From PoT sp049331405 (GTDB lineage: Bacteria > Planctomycetota > Planctomycetia > Isosphaerales > Isosphaeraceae), in assembly GCF_049331405.1 (NCBI RefSeq), contig NZ_CP186274.1, positions 6,944,001-7,008,000 on the forward strand: DNA of 64,000 nucleotides. Reading direction: 5' to 3'. Position numbers and translations under genes: made by a program. Within the stretch, counting starts at the first letter, position 1. Each line of letters opens with the position of its first letter. The notes under the pieces are model-generated. The model was not told the DNA's origin and searched no databases. It worked only from the letters and a program-made list of their open reading frames with translations. Positions 26,723 to 34,949 of this stretch are shown in pieces.

Positions 26723-27679
26723 GTGAAGAACGAATGCTCGCGACGTGATGTGTTGGCCGCGATCCCGACAGCGATCGGCGTCGGGATGGCCGCGGGGCTC
26801 CCCTCGACGAAGCAGGCGCACGCTGCGGCCGCCCCGGCCGACGTGCCCTTCAAGTTCTGCTTGAATACGAGCACCTTGATGGGTCACAAGCTGACCATCG
26901 AGAAGGAGCTCGAGATCGCCGCCGGCGTCGGATACCAGGCTGTCGAACCTTGGATTCGCGAGCTCGACCAGTACGTGGAGCGGGGCGGAAAGCTCAAGGA
27001 CCTCGGCAAGAAGATCCGCGACCTCGGCCTGACCGTCGAGAGCTCCATCGGGTTCTTCGACTGGGTCGTCGACGACGAATCCCGGCGCAAAAAGGCCTTG
27101 GAAGAGGCCAAGCGGAACATGGACCTCGTCCAGCAGATCGGCGGGCTCCGCCTTGCAGCCCCTCCCGGCGGCGCGACGGACCGATCCGACCTGGACCTCC
27201 GCAAGATCGCCGAGCGCTATCGGGCGCTCCTCGAGATCGGCGACGCGGTGGGCGTCGTCCCGCAGGTCGAGGTCTGGGGATTCTCCAAGACCCTCGGCCG
27301 GCTCAGCGAGGCCGCCTACGTCGCGATCGGGGCGTCACACCCCAAGGCCTGCATCCTGCCGGACGTCTACCACCTTTACCGGGGCGGCTCCGGCTTCGAG
27401 GGGCTCAAGCTCCTCGGGAAGGATGCCATCCACGTCTTCCACCTGAATGACTACCCCGCCAACCCGCCGCAGAATGTCATCACCGACGCCGACCGCGTCT
27501 ATCCGGGCGACGGCATCGCGCCGCTCAAGGACCTCTTCCAGACCCTGCACGCGATCGGCTTCCACGGCTCGCTCTCGCTGGAGCTCTTCAACCGCGAGTA
27601 CTGGAGCCAGGACCCGACGGTCGTCGCCAAGACGGGGCTCGAGAAGATGAAAGAGGCCGTGCGGAAGAGCTTCGCCTGA
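26723..27679 (+). CDS. Sugar phosphate isomerase/epimerase family TIM-barrel protein (exported)
   Basis: The 318-residue protein has a twin-arginine type leader (CSRRDVLAAIPTAIGVGMAAG) and an AP_endonuc_2 / hydroxypyruvate isomerase-like TIM barrel. Metal-ligand-type segments are visible: VEVWGFSKTLGR, CILPDVYHLYRGG, HVFHLNDYPAN, and SLELFNREYW near the end. The start is a GTG at 26723. It lies in an operon with the preceding oxidoreductase. The stop codon is only 15 bases before the IS element, which therefore inserted in the 3' untranslated region and left the gene intact. Confidence 0.9.
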   Translation: MKNECSRRDVLAAIPTAIGVGMAAGLPSTKQAHAAAAPADVPFKFCLNTSTLMGHKLTIEKELEIAAGVGYQAVEPWIRELDQYVERGGKLKDLGKKIRDLGLTVESSIGFFDWVVDDESRRKKALEEAKRNMDLVQQIGGLRLAAPPGGATDRSDLDLRKIAERYRALLEIGDAVGVVPQVEVWGFSKTLGRLSEAAYVAIGASHPKACILPDVYHLYRGGSGFEGLKLLGKDAIHVFHLNDYPANPPQNVITDADRVYPGDGIAPLKDLFQTLHAIGFHGSLSLELFNREYWSQDPTVVAKTGLEKMKEAVRKSFA

Positions 27680-27690
27680 TTCGACTCGGC

Positions 27691-27710
27691 CTAGTACTAC
27701 AGTTGTATTT
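27691..27710 (+). repeat. Left end of IS element: CTAG plus terminal inverted repeat
   Basis: CTAG followed by TACTACAGTTGTATTT is repeated exactly in inverse orientation at 29071-29090. CTAG fits the YTAR target duplication of IS701-type elements; because it is palindromic, the repeat and duplication cannot be separated with certainty. Confidence 0.9.
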
Positions 27711-29086
27711 GAAAGCCTGGCCCCGTAGGATGTTGCGCACGGAGGCCGAGCTATGCAAGCACAACCTGCGGCCGTGGACATCCGCGGCTGGGCCCGCGAG
27801 ATGGACTCCATCGGCGGGCGCCTGGCCCGCTTCTTCCCCGTTCCGAGCCCCGTCGCCGCGCCATCGCGTATCTCCGGGGGCTCCTCTCCGACGCCCGGCG
27901 CAAGAACGGCTGGCAGCTCGCCGAGGAGGCCGGCGACGAGTCCCCCTATGGCGTCCAGCACCTCCTCGGCCGCGCCGACTGGGACGCCGACCGCGTCCGC
28001 GACGACCTGGTCGCCTACGCCCGGGAACATCTGGCCGACCCCCGGGGCGTGCTGATCGTCGACGAGACCGGCTTCCTCAAGAAGGGCACGAAATCCGCGG
28101 GCGTGCAGCGGCAGTATTCCGGCACCGCCGGGCGGGTCGAGAACTGCCAGATCGGGGTCTTCCTGGCCTTCGCCGGCCGCCGAGGGCAGGCGCTCATCGA
28201 CCGCGAGTTGTACCTGCCGAAGGAGTGGGCCGACGACCCCGACCGCCGCAAGGCGGCCCACATCCCGCCCGAGGAGGGATTCGCCACCAAGCCGCGGCTG
28301 GCCGAGCGGATGCTCGAGCGGGCGCGGCGGGCCGGGGTGGTGGCGGCCTGGGTGACCGGCGACGCGGTCTACGGCGGCGACGTACGCCTCCGTCGGGCGT
28401 TGGAGGCGGCCGGCCAGCCGTACGTGCTGGCGGTCAGGAGCGACCTGAGGCTCTACGACGGCCGGACTCGAGATCGGGTCGACGCGATCGCCGACCGGCT
28501 GCCGGCCCGCGCGGCGCCGGGCCAGCGCCGGGGTCGGGTCGAAGGGGCCGCGGTGGTACGACTGGGCGGCCGAGCCGTTCGGCGAGGTCGACGGCCGGGG
28601 TTGGCAGCTCCGGCTGCTGGTCCGCAGGAGCCGCGACCGGCCGGAGGAGCGGGCCTACTACCTGTGCCGCGGGCCGGCGGGCACGCCGAGGGCGGAGCTG
28701 GCCCGGGTCGCGGGCTCGAGGTGGGCGGTGGAGGAGTGCTTCGAGCGGGCCAAGGGGGATTGCGGGCTGGCCGACTACGAGGTGCGGTCGTGGCCCGGCT
28801 GGCATCGGCATGTGACGCTGTCGATGTTCGCGCTGGCGATGCTGGCGGTGATCCGGTCGCGGTCGTCGGCCCGGCCGTCGCCGCGCGAAAAGGGGGCCCG
28901 CGGCTGATCCCGCTGACGGTGCCCGAGGTCAGGATCCTCCTGCTCCGGGTGGTGTGGGGCCGGCTGGAACCGGCCGAGCGTGCGCTGGCGTGGTCGGACT
29001 GGCGGAGGGCACACCAGCAGCACGCCAAGGAGTGTCACTACAGGAAACGCGGGGCGCGACCTCCGTGATTAAATACAACTGTAGTA
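27695..29086 (+). mobile_element. IS701-family insertion sequence (decayed)
   Basis: The element is 1392 bp, bounded by perfect 16-bp inverted repeats and a CTAG on both sides. It encodes an IS701-type DDE transposase that is now broken by three small deletions. It sits between an intact isomerase gene and a GC-rich hairpin. The perfect termini suggest fairly recent insertion, even though the transposase is inactive as read. Confidence 0.92.
27753..29068 (+). pseudogene. Transposase, IS701 family, frameshifted
   Basis: Three frames must be joined to recover the protein. It starts with MQAQPAAVDIRGWAREMDS and runs to LARFFPV. One base is missing near 27843, after which the frame reads EPRRRAIAYLRGLL, NGWQLAEEAGDES and VDETGFLKKGTKSAGVQRQY (first catalytic Asp). 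VTGDAVYGGD (second Asp) follows. Two bases are missing near 28514 (a TGG Trp codon reduced to G), giving RRASAGVGSKGPRWYDWA and WAVEECFERAKGDCGL (Glu). A further one-base loss near 28900 leads to LIPLTVPEVRILLL and the C-terminus. Sequencing error cannot be excluded, but three separate deletions point to an inactive gene. Confidence 0.85.
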
Positions 29087-29090
29087 CTAG
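29071..29090 (-). repeat. Right end of IS element: terminal inverted repeat plus CTAG
   Basis: This is the exact reverse complement of 27691-27710. Confidence 0.9.
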
Positions 29091-29111
29091 CTGACATGAC
29101 GAACGCTGCCC

Positions 29112-29131
29112 GGGGCCTCGCAAGAGGCCCC
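29112..29131. terminator. GC-rich hairpin, possible bidirectional terminator
   Basis: GGGGCCTC, loop GCAA, GAGGCCCC forms a perfect 8-bp stem with a GNRA tetraloop. No T-run follows on either strand. It lies between the IS element and the convergent minus-strand membrane protein gene, and before insertion it would have been just downstream of the isomerase gene. Confidence 0.4.
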
Positions 29132-29152
29132 GACGCGTTTGCGGGGCTCTCT

Positions 29153-29524
29153 TCACACAGAGCCGTCTGGGCGTTTACGTCCCGAGCTCAGCGTGGAGAG
29201 CCCCTTGAAAAGGAAGCTGATGACGCCACCGGCGATGGCCCCGACCACGACCCAGAACACGAAGAAACCGGCCGCGAACATCAATCGAAATTCGAGTGAA
29301 GTCCTGGGAGGGGCGCGGTTGAACTCGGGAAGGAAGGCCAAAGCGAGGATGAACATCATTCCGAGGAGGCCGCCAAGTCCGCCCCCGACCCTGCCTCCGA
29401 ACCAGAAAGACTGCAGGATGCCCCGCGGTTTCGGTTGATCCGAGGGGAACAGCGAGGGCCGATCCTTCGGATTCTCGAGCGGTGCGTTCGGGGCCGAATA
29501 GAGATTCGGTTCGTCGTAGTCCAT
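29153..29524 (-). CDS. Small membrane protein, paralog of its neighbour
   Basis: The 123-residue protein has a polar N-terminus (MDYDEPNLYSAPNAPLENP) and two or three membrane helices, with the shared motif SFWFGGRVGG before the first helix and SLEFRLMFAAGFFVFW before the second. The upstream gene at 29576-29974 has the same plan. I do not recognise the family. The start at 29524 is the ATG where resemblance to the paralog begins. Confidence 0.65.
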   Translation of the reverse strand: MDYDEPNLYSAPNAPLENPKDRPSLFPSDQPKPRGILQSFWFGGRVGGGLGGLLGMMFILALAFLPEFNRAPPRTSLEFRLMFAAGFFVFWVVVGAIAGGVISFLFKGLSTLSSGRKRPDGSV

Positions 29525-29575
29525 GAATCGGCTCCGGGGGGGAAATGACCGACTTTGACGAGACTTCGCCAACGA

Positions 29576-29974
29576 TCACTCCGGGTCGGGCCTGGTCCTG
29601 GTCGGCGCCTGGAGGGACCTCACGGCGCCGGCGAGGCCCGTCACGAACGCCCCGACGAGGGCGCAGTAGATGATCCCCAGGAGGATCGGGATGACGCAGC
29701 CGGCGATGTAGCGGATGAGGATGAACCTGAGGGAGGGCAGCCCCTGGGTCGGGGCTCGTCCGAATTCATGGGCCCGGATGAAGATCCCGACGAGGACGAG
29801 CGTGCTGCAGACGATGCCGCCGGTCTTCCCGCCGAACCAGAGGCCCCGGAAGGTCGCGGTCTTGACTCGCTCCCAGAATGCTCGCAGAGACGCGCGTCCC
29901 GATCCGAGCTCTCGAAGAGGAGCCGAAGGCGCGGCGTAGGCATTGAACCACTCCTCGTCGGTCGCTCGATCCAT
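29576..29974 (-). CDS. Small membrane protein, paralog of its neighbour
   Basis: The 132-residue protein shares with the downstream gene a polar N-terminus containing SAP/APSAPL, the motif GLWFGGKTGG, a first helix, a short loop with a proline and SLRFILIRYIAG, and a second hydrophobic region. The pair are 51 bases apart on the same strand and look like a tandem duplication that has diverged. No functional motif is visible. Confidence 0.65.
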   Translation of the reverse strand: MDRATDEEWFNAYAAPSAPLRELGSGRASLRAFWERVKTATFRGLWFGGKTGGIVCSTLVLVGIFIRAHEFGRAPTQGLPSLRFILIRYIAGCVIPILLGIIYCALVGAFVTGLAGAVRSLQAPTRTRPDPE

Positions 29975-30322
29975 CGGTCCCTCGACTCGCGTCTCGCCTC
30001 ACGGCCTGAAAATGGGCCGATCAGTCAAACCGTAGTTCGGCCTTGGATGTGCGTGAACTCGACTTCCGTACGATGAGGCGCCATCCCGGGACATACCTAC
30101 CCCACGTAGTATCCCGGGATTTTTCGAAAGTATCGCCTTGGCCACGGTGCGACAAGGGGAATCGCGAGGCCCTTGCCGACCCCCCCTGATTGAATTCTGG
30201 GCGAGTCGGAAGGGTTTTCAGCCCGGTTCTTCGCTTGAGCGTCGAGATGGCCCGGGTATAGAGTGGTGGGAGTCGGATCCTTGGTTCGCCGACTTCGTTG
30301 ATAGATTTCGGAGCCCCCTGCA
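29975..30322. other. Divergent intergenic region with paired dyads
   Basis: The 348 bases separate the minus-strand membrane protein pair from the plus-strand receiver gene. Two TCCCGGGA dyads (30084-30091 and 30112-30119) are the only clear structure. Confidence 0.45.
30083..30124 (+). promoter_or_regulatory. Two TCCCGGGA dyads; operator pair or terminator/attenuator
   Basis: ATCCCGGGA at 30083-30091 and ATCCCGGGAT at 30111-30120 are each self-complementary. They lie 28 bases apart, close to a multiple of the helical turn. They can also pair with each other as a long hairpin followed by a T-run (TTTTT from 30120), so on the plus strand this could be an intrinsic terminator or attenuator in the leader of the receiver gene. 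Confidence 0.4.
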
Positions 30323-30724
30323 ATGTCCCATGCCCGTGTTCTCAGCGTCGGCCAGTGCCTCTTCGATCAGCGCAAGATCGCGAACCACTTCCAGCAGCAG
30401 TACGACATCCAGGTCAAGACGGCCGACACCTTCGACGAGGCGTTGAGCGAGCTTCGGAACGCGTCGTACGACCTCGTCCTGGTGAACCGGCTCACGGATG
30501 CCGACGGCACCCCCGGCGTGGACCTGATCCGCTCGGTCAAGCAGGACCCGGCCCTCTCCGGCGTCCCCCTCATGCTCGTGAGCGCCTTCCCCGAAGCCCA
30601 GGCCGAGGCGGTGGAACTCGGCGCCCTGAACGGCTTCGGCAAGGCCGACCTGGCCGCCCCCGAGGTGAACGAGCGCCTTTGCGCCCTGCTCGGCGCCGGC
30701 GATCGAACCGCGACCGGCTCCTGA
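30323..30724 (+). CDS. Degenerate response-regulator receiver protein (pseudo-receiver)
   Basis: The 133-residue protein is a stand-alone CheY-like fold: VLSVGQCLFDQ, a helix, YDLVLVNRLTD, GVDLIRSVKQDPALSGVPLMLVSA, and FGKADL. The phospho-accepting aspartate is replaced by Asn55 (VLVNRL), and the N-terminal acidic pair is Gly10-Gln11, while the C-terminal Lys is kept. It should not be phosphorylated in the ordinary way. The following genes, 83 and 876 bases downstream, encode a type II thioesterase and a phosphopantetheinyl transferase on the same strand. Confidence 0.8.
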   Translation: MSHARVLSVGQCLFDQRKIANHFQQQYDIQVKTADTFDEALSELRNASYDLVLVNRLTDADGTPGVDLIRSVKQDPALSGVPLMLVSAFPEAQAEAVELGALNGFGKADLAAPEVNERLCALLGAGDRTATGS

Positions 30725-30807
30725 ACGAAGGAGACGCAGAGATAAGGCGAGAGAGTCGGGGCGATCGCCAATGTCCCGCAAGTCACCTCGAAGGACCATC
30801 AGGGTCG

Positions 30808-31599
30808 ATGTCAACGAGCGATGCAGGGGCCTTGAGCCGTGAGGTGAGCCCGACTCGATGGTGGGTGCGTTGGCGTCCGAACTCCGACGCGCGACTGCGC
30901 CTCTTCGGCTTCCCCTACGCGGGCGGGGGGGCCATGATCTACCGGAGTTGGTGCGCGGCGCTCTCGCCGGAGATCGACGTGTTTTCGCTCCAACTCCCCG
31001 GCCGCGAGTCGAAGTCCGGGCAACCTCCTTTCCAACGAATCGGCGACCTGATCGAGGCTCTCGCTGCGTCAATGTCCGTCGAGATCGACCGCCCTTACGC
31101 CTTCTTCGGCCAGAGCATGGGGGCCCTGATCGCGTTCGAACTCCTCCGCCGGCTCCGTCGCGACGGGCTGCCGGCCCCCGAGTTCTTCGTGGCTTCGGCC
31201 CGCGTGGCTCCCCAACTCCCCTTGAGGCGGCAGTCGTTCCACCACCTCCCGGAGCCCGAGTTCCGGGACGAGCTACGCCGGATGGACGGCATACCCGCCG
31301 CCCTCTTCGACTATCCGGAGCTGCTCGAGGTCGTTTCGCCCACGCTCCGGGCCGACTTCGCCCTGAGCGACCACTACGACTACAAACCGGAGCCCCCGCT
31401 CGACTGCCCCGTCATCGCGATCGGCGGCGACCAGGACGCCTGGGTCCAGCGGGAGGACCTCGAAGGCTGGCGCGAGCAGACGACCGGCGATTTCCGCTGC
31501 CACGTCCTCTCCGGAAACCACTTCTTCCTCAAGTCGTCCGAGCCCGAGCTGCTCACGATCGTGCGAGACGCGATGGCGGACGCGGAAAGGCGACGCTGA
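30808..31599 (+). CDS. Type II thioesterase (alpha/beta hydrolase)
   Basis: The 263-residue protein has the TEII hallmarks: an N-terminal RLFGFPYAGGGAMIYRSW, nucleophile motif GQSMG with S103, the acid in GGDQDAWV and the histidine in SGNHFFL. Enzymes of this group remove aberrant acyl groups from carrier proteins of NRPS and PKS lines. The ATG at 30808 is preferred; the frame is open further upstream but overlaps the receiver gene. The next gene, one base after its stop, encodes a Sfp-type phosphopantetheinyl transferase, so the pair serves some carrier-protein pathway not encoded in this window. Confidence 0.9.
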   Translation: MSTSDAGALSREVSPTRWWVRWRPNSDARLRLFGFPYAGGGAMIYRSWCAALSPEIDVFSLQLPGRESKSGQPPFQRIGDLIEALAASMSVEIDRPYAFFGQSMGALIAFELLRRLRRDGLPAPEFFVASARVAPQLPLRRQSFHHLPEPEFRDELRRMDGIPAALFDYPELLEVVSPTLRADFALSDHYDYKPEPPLDCPVIAIGGDQDAWVQREDLEGWREQTTGDFRCHVLSGNHFFLKSSEPELLTIVRDAMADAERRR

Positions 31600-31600
31600 C

Positions 31601-32395
31601 GTGCCCCTCGGCTCCAACTTCGACGAGGAACGCCCCTCGCCGCGGCGACTCTGGGACGACCTCAACCCGGGCGACGTCCACGTCTGGGCGGCATCGCTGG
31701 TCCAGCCGCCGTCGGTGCTCTCGCAGTTGCGGAGGGTGCTGGATGACGACGAGAAGGCCCGCGCCGACCGGTTCAAGTTCGAGCGTGGCCAGCGTCAGTT
31801 CACGGTCGGTCGTGGACTTCTCCGGCTCCTCGTCGGATACTACCTCGCGTTGGATCCAACCCGGGTGGCCTTCCGCTACAACGCATATGGCAAACCGGAG
31901 CTGGATCTCGAGGGCCGGGGGCTGAAGTTCAACCTCTCGCACTCGGGCGAGCTCGTCTTCTACGCCGTGAGCCTCGACCGCGAGGTCGGCGTCGACGTCG
32001 AGACGATACGCCCCGAGTTCGCCTCCGAGGCGATCGCCGAGCGCTTCTTCTCCGCCGCCGAACGCGCCCGGCTCCGCGCACTGGACCTCGATGTGCGTAC
32101 CCAGGCCTTTTTCACCTGCTGGACGCGTAAGGAAGCCTTCATCAAAGCCCGAGGCAAGGGGATGGCCATCCCCCTCGACGCCTTCGAGGTGACGCTCGAA
32201 CCCGACCTCCCCCCCGCGATCGTCGCCACCTACGACGATCCCGACGAGGCGAAACGCTGGTCCCTGTACGAGCTGGATCCAGGGGCCGGCTACGTCGCGG
32301 CGCTGGCCGCGGCTGGCGAGTCCTGCCGCGTCCATCAGCGCGACCTGCCGCTCTCCGCCTTTCTGAATCTCGACCCGCCGAATGACGCCGTCTGA
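31601..32395 (+). CDS. 4'-phosphopantetheinyl transferase, Sfp type
   Basis: The 264-residue protein has the Sfp/Gsp motifs in order: FNLSHSG (NLSHS at 111-115), GVDVE with D132 and E134 as magnesium ligands, RFFSAAE, and WTRKEAFIKARG (W174, K177, E178). It transfers phosphopantetheine from CoA to carrier proteins. The start is a GTG one base after the thioesterase stop, so translation is coupled. The double length compared with AcpS and the partner thioesterase point to secondary metabolism rather than fatty acid synthesis. Confidence 0.93.
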   Translation: MPLGSNFDEERPSPRRLWDDLNPGDVHVWAASLVQPPSVLSQLRRVLDDDEKARADRFKFERGQRQFTVGRGLLRLLVGYYLALDPTRVAFRYNAYGKPELDLEGRGLKFNLSHSGELVFYAVSLDREVGVDVETIRPEFASEAIAERFFSAAERARLRALDLDVRTQAFFTCWTRKEAFIKARGKGMAIPLDAFEVTLEPDLPPAIVATYDDPDEAKRWSLYELDPGAGYVAALAAAGESCRVHQRDLPLSAFLNLDPPNDAV

Positions 32396-32430
32396 ACGAA
32401 CAGCCAGGTCCGAAGGGGAAACGAACACCG

Positions 32431-34848
32431 ATGTGCGATACGTGTGCGCAATCGAAGTCGAGGGTCGCCCAGGCGATCGGCCTCGGCTTGCGGCTGGTCG
32501 GAGCCCTCATCCTGACCGCCTTGGCCGTCGCAGCGGGATCGGCCCAACTTCAGGCCCAGGAGGCAGTTGCCGCGAGCGGACCTTATGTCGACGCCGCCCG
32601 TCAACTCGAGGCCTGGATCGCCCGTGAAGTCGAAGACAAGCGGCTCCCGGCCCTCTCGATTGCGCTCATCGACGATCAGCACGTCGTCTGGGCCAAGGGC
32701 TTCGGCCAGGCCGATCGGACCCAGCATCGACCCGCAACCGCCGAGTCGGTCTATCGCGTCGGCTCGGTCTCCAAGCTCTTCACCGACGTCGCCGTGATGC
32801 AACTCGTGGAGCAAGGCCTGGTTGACCTCGACGCCCCGGTCCAGAAATACCTGCCGGAGTTCGCCCCCAAGAATCCGTTCCCGAGCGGCAAGGCGATCAC
32901 CCTACGACAGTTGATGGCCCATCGCTCCGGGCTCGTCCGCGAGCCGCCGGTCGGCCACTACTTCGACTCGACCGAACCTTCGCTCGCGGACACAGTGAAG
33001 AGCCTGAACAAGACGGCACTCATCTATGAGCCCGAGACTCGCACCAAGTATTCCAATGCGGCGGTGGCGGTCGTCGGCCTGGTGCTCGAACGGGTCCGCA
33101 AGCAGACGTTCTCCCAGGCCTTGAAGTCGGCGGTGCTCGATCCGTTGGGTCTCAAGCATTCGTCGGTGGAGGTGACGCCGGCCCTCGCGCCTCTGTTGGC
33201 CAAGGGGGTGATGTGGACTTATGACGGCCGGACCACACCCGCCCCGACGTTCGCGCTCGGCACCGCGCCGGCAGGGAACCTGTACTCGACGGTGCTCGAC
33301 CTCGGCCGGTTCATGAGCATGGTCTTCGCAGACGGCAAGGGCCCTGGCGGGCCGATCCTCAAGCCCGAGACCCTGCAGAAGATGCTCCAACCCCAGTTCG
33401 CCAGGCAGGGGCAGCGAGGAGGCTTTGGCCTCGGCTTCGTCGTGGGCGACGTCGACGGCCATCGATCGGTCGGCCACAACGGGGCCGCCTACGGGTTCGC
33501 GACCCAACTGGTGGGCCTGCCCGAGGAGAAGTTGGGAGTGGCTGTGATCGCCAGCCGCGACTGCGCGAATGCCGCCACCGACCACATCGGCGAGATGGCC
33601 CTTCGGGTCATGCTCGCGGCCAAGAACGGGCAGAAGGCCCCTGCCCTCGAGTCGACCACGCCCATCCCGACAGACCTCGCCCGACGTCTCGAAGGCAAAT
33701 ATGGCCAGGGCGATCGGAGCTTCGAGCTGACCGCCCGTGCCAACAAGCTTTCCGTGACATTCTCCGCGGGCGGCCCTCGAGGCGAAATCCGGAAGCAGCG
33801 AGACTCGTTCATCATCGACGACCCCCTAATGCGAGGCCCTCGCTTCGAGCTGAACGGGGATCAACTCCTCTTCCAGGGCGTGCCGGTATCGAAGGCCCCC
33901 GCGGAAAAGCCGAAGCCGGCGCCCGAGCGCTGGATGGGGCTGATCGGCGAATACGGATGGGATCACAACGTCCTCTACATCCTCGAGAGGGACGGGAAGC
34001 TCTACGCCTTGATCGAGTGGTTCTTCGCCTACCCGCTCGAGGAGATTTCGCCCGACATCTTCAAGTTCCCCGGGGATGGCCTGTACGAGTCGGAGTCGCT
34101 CCGATTCACACGGGATGCTAATGGCCGGGCGACTCAGGTCATCGCGGCCGAGGTCCCGTTTCTGCGTCGCCCGATCCCCGGCGAGGGCGGGGTCACATTC
34201 CACATCACCCCGAGGCGTCCGATCGCCGGGCTTCGTCAGGAAGCCCTCGCGGATCACCCGCCTGTTGAACGCGGCGACTTCCGCAAGCCGGACCTGGTGG
34301 AGCTCTCGACGCTCGACCCGTCCATCAAGCGAGACATCCGCTACGCCACGACCAACAACTTTATGCAGACGCCCCTCTACTCCCTGGCCCGGGCCTATAT
34401 GCAACGCTCCGCGGCCGAGGCCCTCAAGCGGGCCCATGAAGGTCTCAAGAAGCAAGGCTACGGGCTCCTGATCCACGACGCCTATCGCCCCTGGTACGTC
34501 ACCAAGATGTTCTGGGAGGCGACCCCCGACGCCGACCGGATCTTCGTGGCCGACCCCTCCAAGGGCTCGCGTCACAACCGCGGCTGCGCCGTCGACCTTA
34601 CGCTCTATGACCTCGCTTCCGGACAGCCGGCCGTTATGGTCGGCGGCTACGACGAGTTCTCCTTCCGCTCCTTCCCCGAGTATCCGGGCGGCACCTCACT
34701 CCAGCGCTGGCAGCGCGAGGTCTTGCGGCACGCGATGGAAGACGAGGGCTTTGTCGTGAACATCAACGAATGGTGGCACTTCGACTTCAAGGATTGGCGC
34801 TCTTATCCCATCCTGAACATCCCCTTCGAAGAGCTCGGCCCGGGTTGA
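32431..34848 (+). CDS. Fusion: class C beta-lactamase-like serine hydrolase + VanX-type D-Ala-D-Ala dipeptidase
   Basis: The 805-residue protein begins with a signal peptide (about residues 20-45). Residues about 55-400 are a class C beta-lactamase/PBP-like domain with SVSK at 112-115, YSN (YSNAAVAVVG) and GHNG near 350. A linker/Blip-like region to about 620 follows, then an M15D dipeptidase domain at about 625-805 with the zinc motif SRHNRGCAVD (H715, D722) and NEWWH (E780, H783). Both domains act on D-Ala peptides in the known families, so a peptidoglycan-peptide or cell-wall turnover role in the periplasm is plausible. It may alternatively act on other D-amino acid peptides or esters. Confidence 0.88.
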   Translation: MCDTCAQSKSRVAQAIGLGLRLVGALILTALAVAAGSAQLQAQEAVAASGPYVDAARQLEAWIAREVEDKRLPALSIALIDDQHVVWAKGFGQADRTQHRPATAESVYRVGSVSKLFTDVAVMQLVEQGLVDLDAPVQKYLPEFAPKNPFPSGKAITLRQLMAHRSGLVREPPVGHYFDSTEPSLADTVKSLNKTALIYEPETRTKYSNAAVAVVGLVLERVRKQTFSQALKSAVLDPLGLKHSSVEVTPALAPLLAKGVMWTYDGRTTPAPTFALGTAPAGNLYSTVLDLGRFMSMVFADGKGPGGPILKPETLQKMLQPQFARQGQRGGFGLGFVVGDVDGHRSVGHNGAAYGFATQLVGLPEEKLGVAVIASRDCANAATDHIGEMALRVMLAAKNGQKAPALESTTPIPTDLARRLEGKYGQGDRSFELTARANKLSVTFSAGGPRGEIRKQRDSFIIDDPLMRGPRFELNGDQLLFQGVPVSKAPAEKPKPAPERWMGLIGEYGWDHNVLYILERDGKLYALIEWFFAYPLEEISPDIFKFPGDGLYESESLRFTRDANGRATQVIAAEVPFLRRPIPGEGGVTFHITPRRPIAGLRQEALADHPPVERGDFRKPDLVELSTLDPSIKRDIRYATTNNFMQTPLYSLARAYMQRSAAEALKRAHEGLKKQGYGLLIHDAYRPWYVTKMFWEATPDADRIFVADPSKGSRHNRGCAVDLTLYDLASGQPAVMVGGYDEFSFRSFPEYPGGTSLQRWQREVLRHAMEDEGFVVNINEWWHFDFKDWRSYPILNIPFEELGPG

Positions 34849-34949
34849 TTTTCGGGCGATCGGAAGAATTCCGTATGACTTGCACCCCGATCCTGTAATA
34901 GACGAGAGGAGACCAAGCCCGTCCGAAACGAGCCGAGGAGGAACGCGGG

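Noticed and set aside
27703..28815. Long plus-strand frame inside the IS element in the first reading frame
   Set aside because: The translation is Arg/Gly/Pro-rich noise. The transposase is encoded in the other two frames, joined by small deletions.
28514..28900. Programmed frameshifting of the IS transposase
   Set aside because: Three shifts are needed, one of them removing two bases of a Trp codon, with no slippery heptamer at any of them; loss of bases is simpler.
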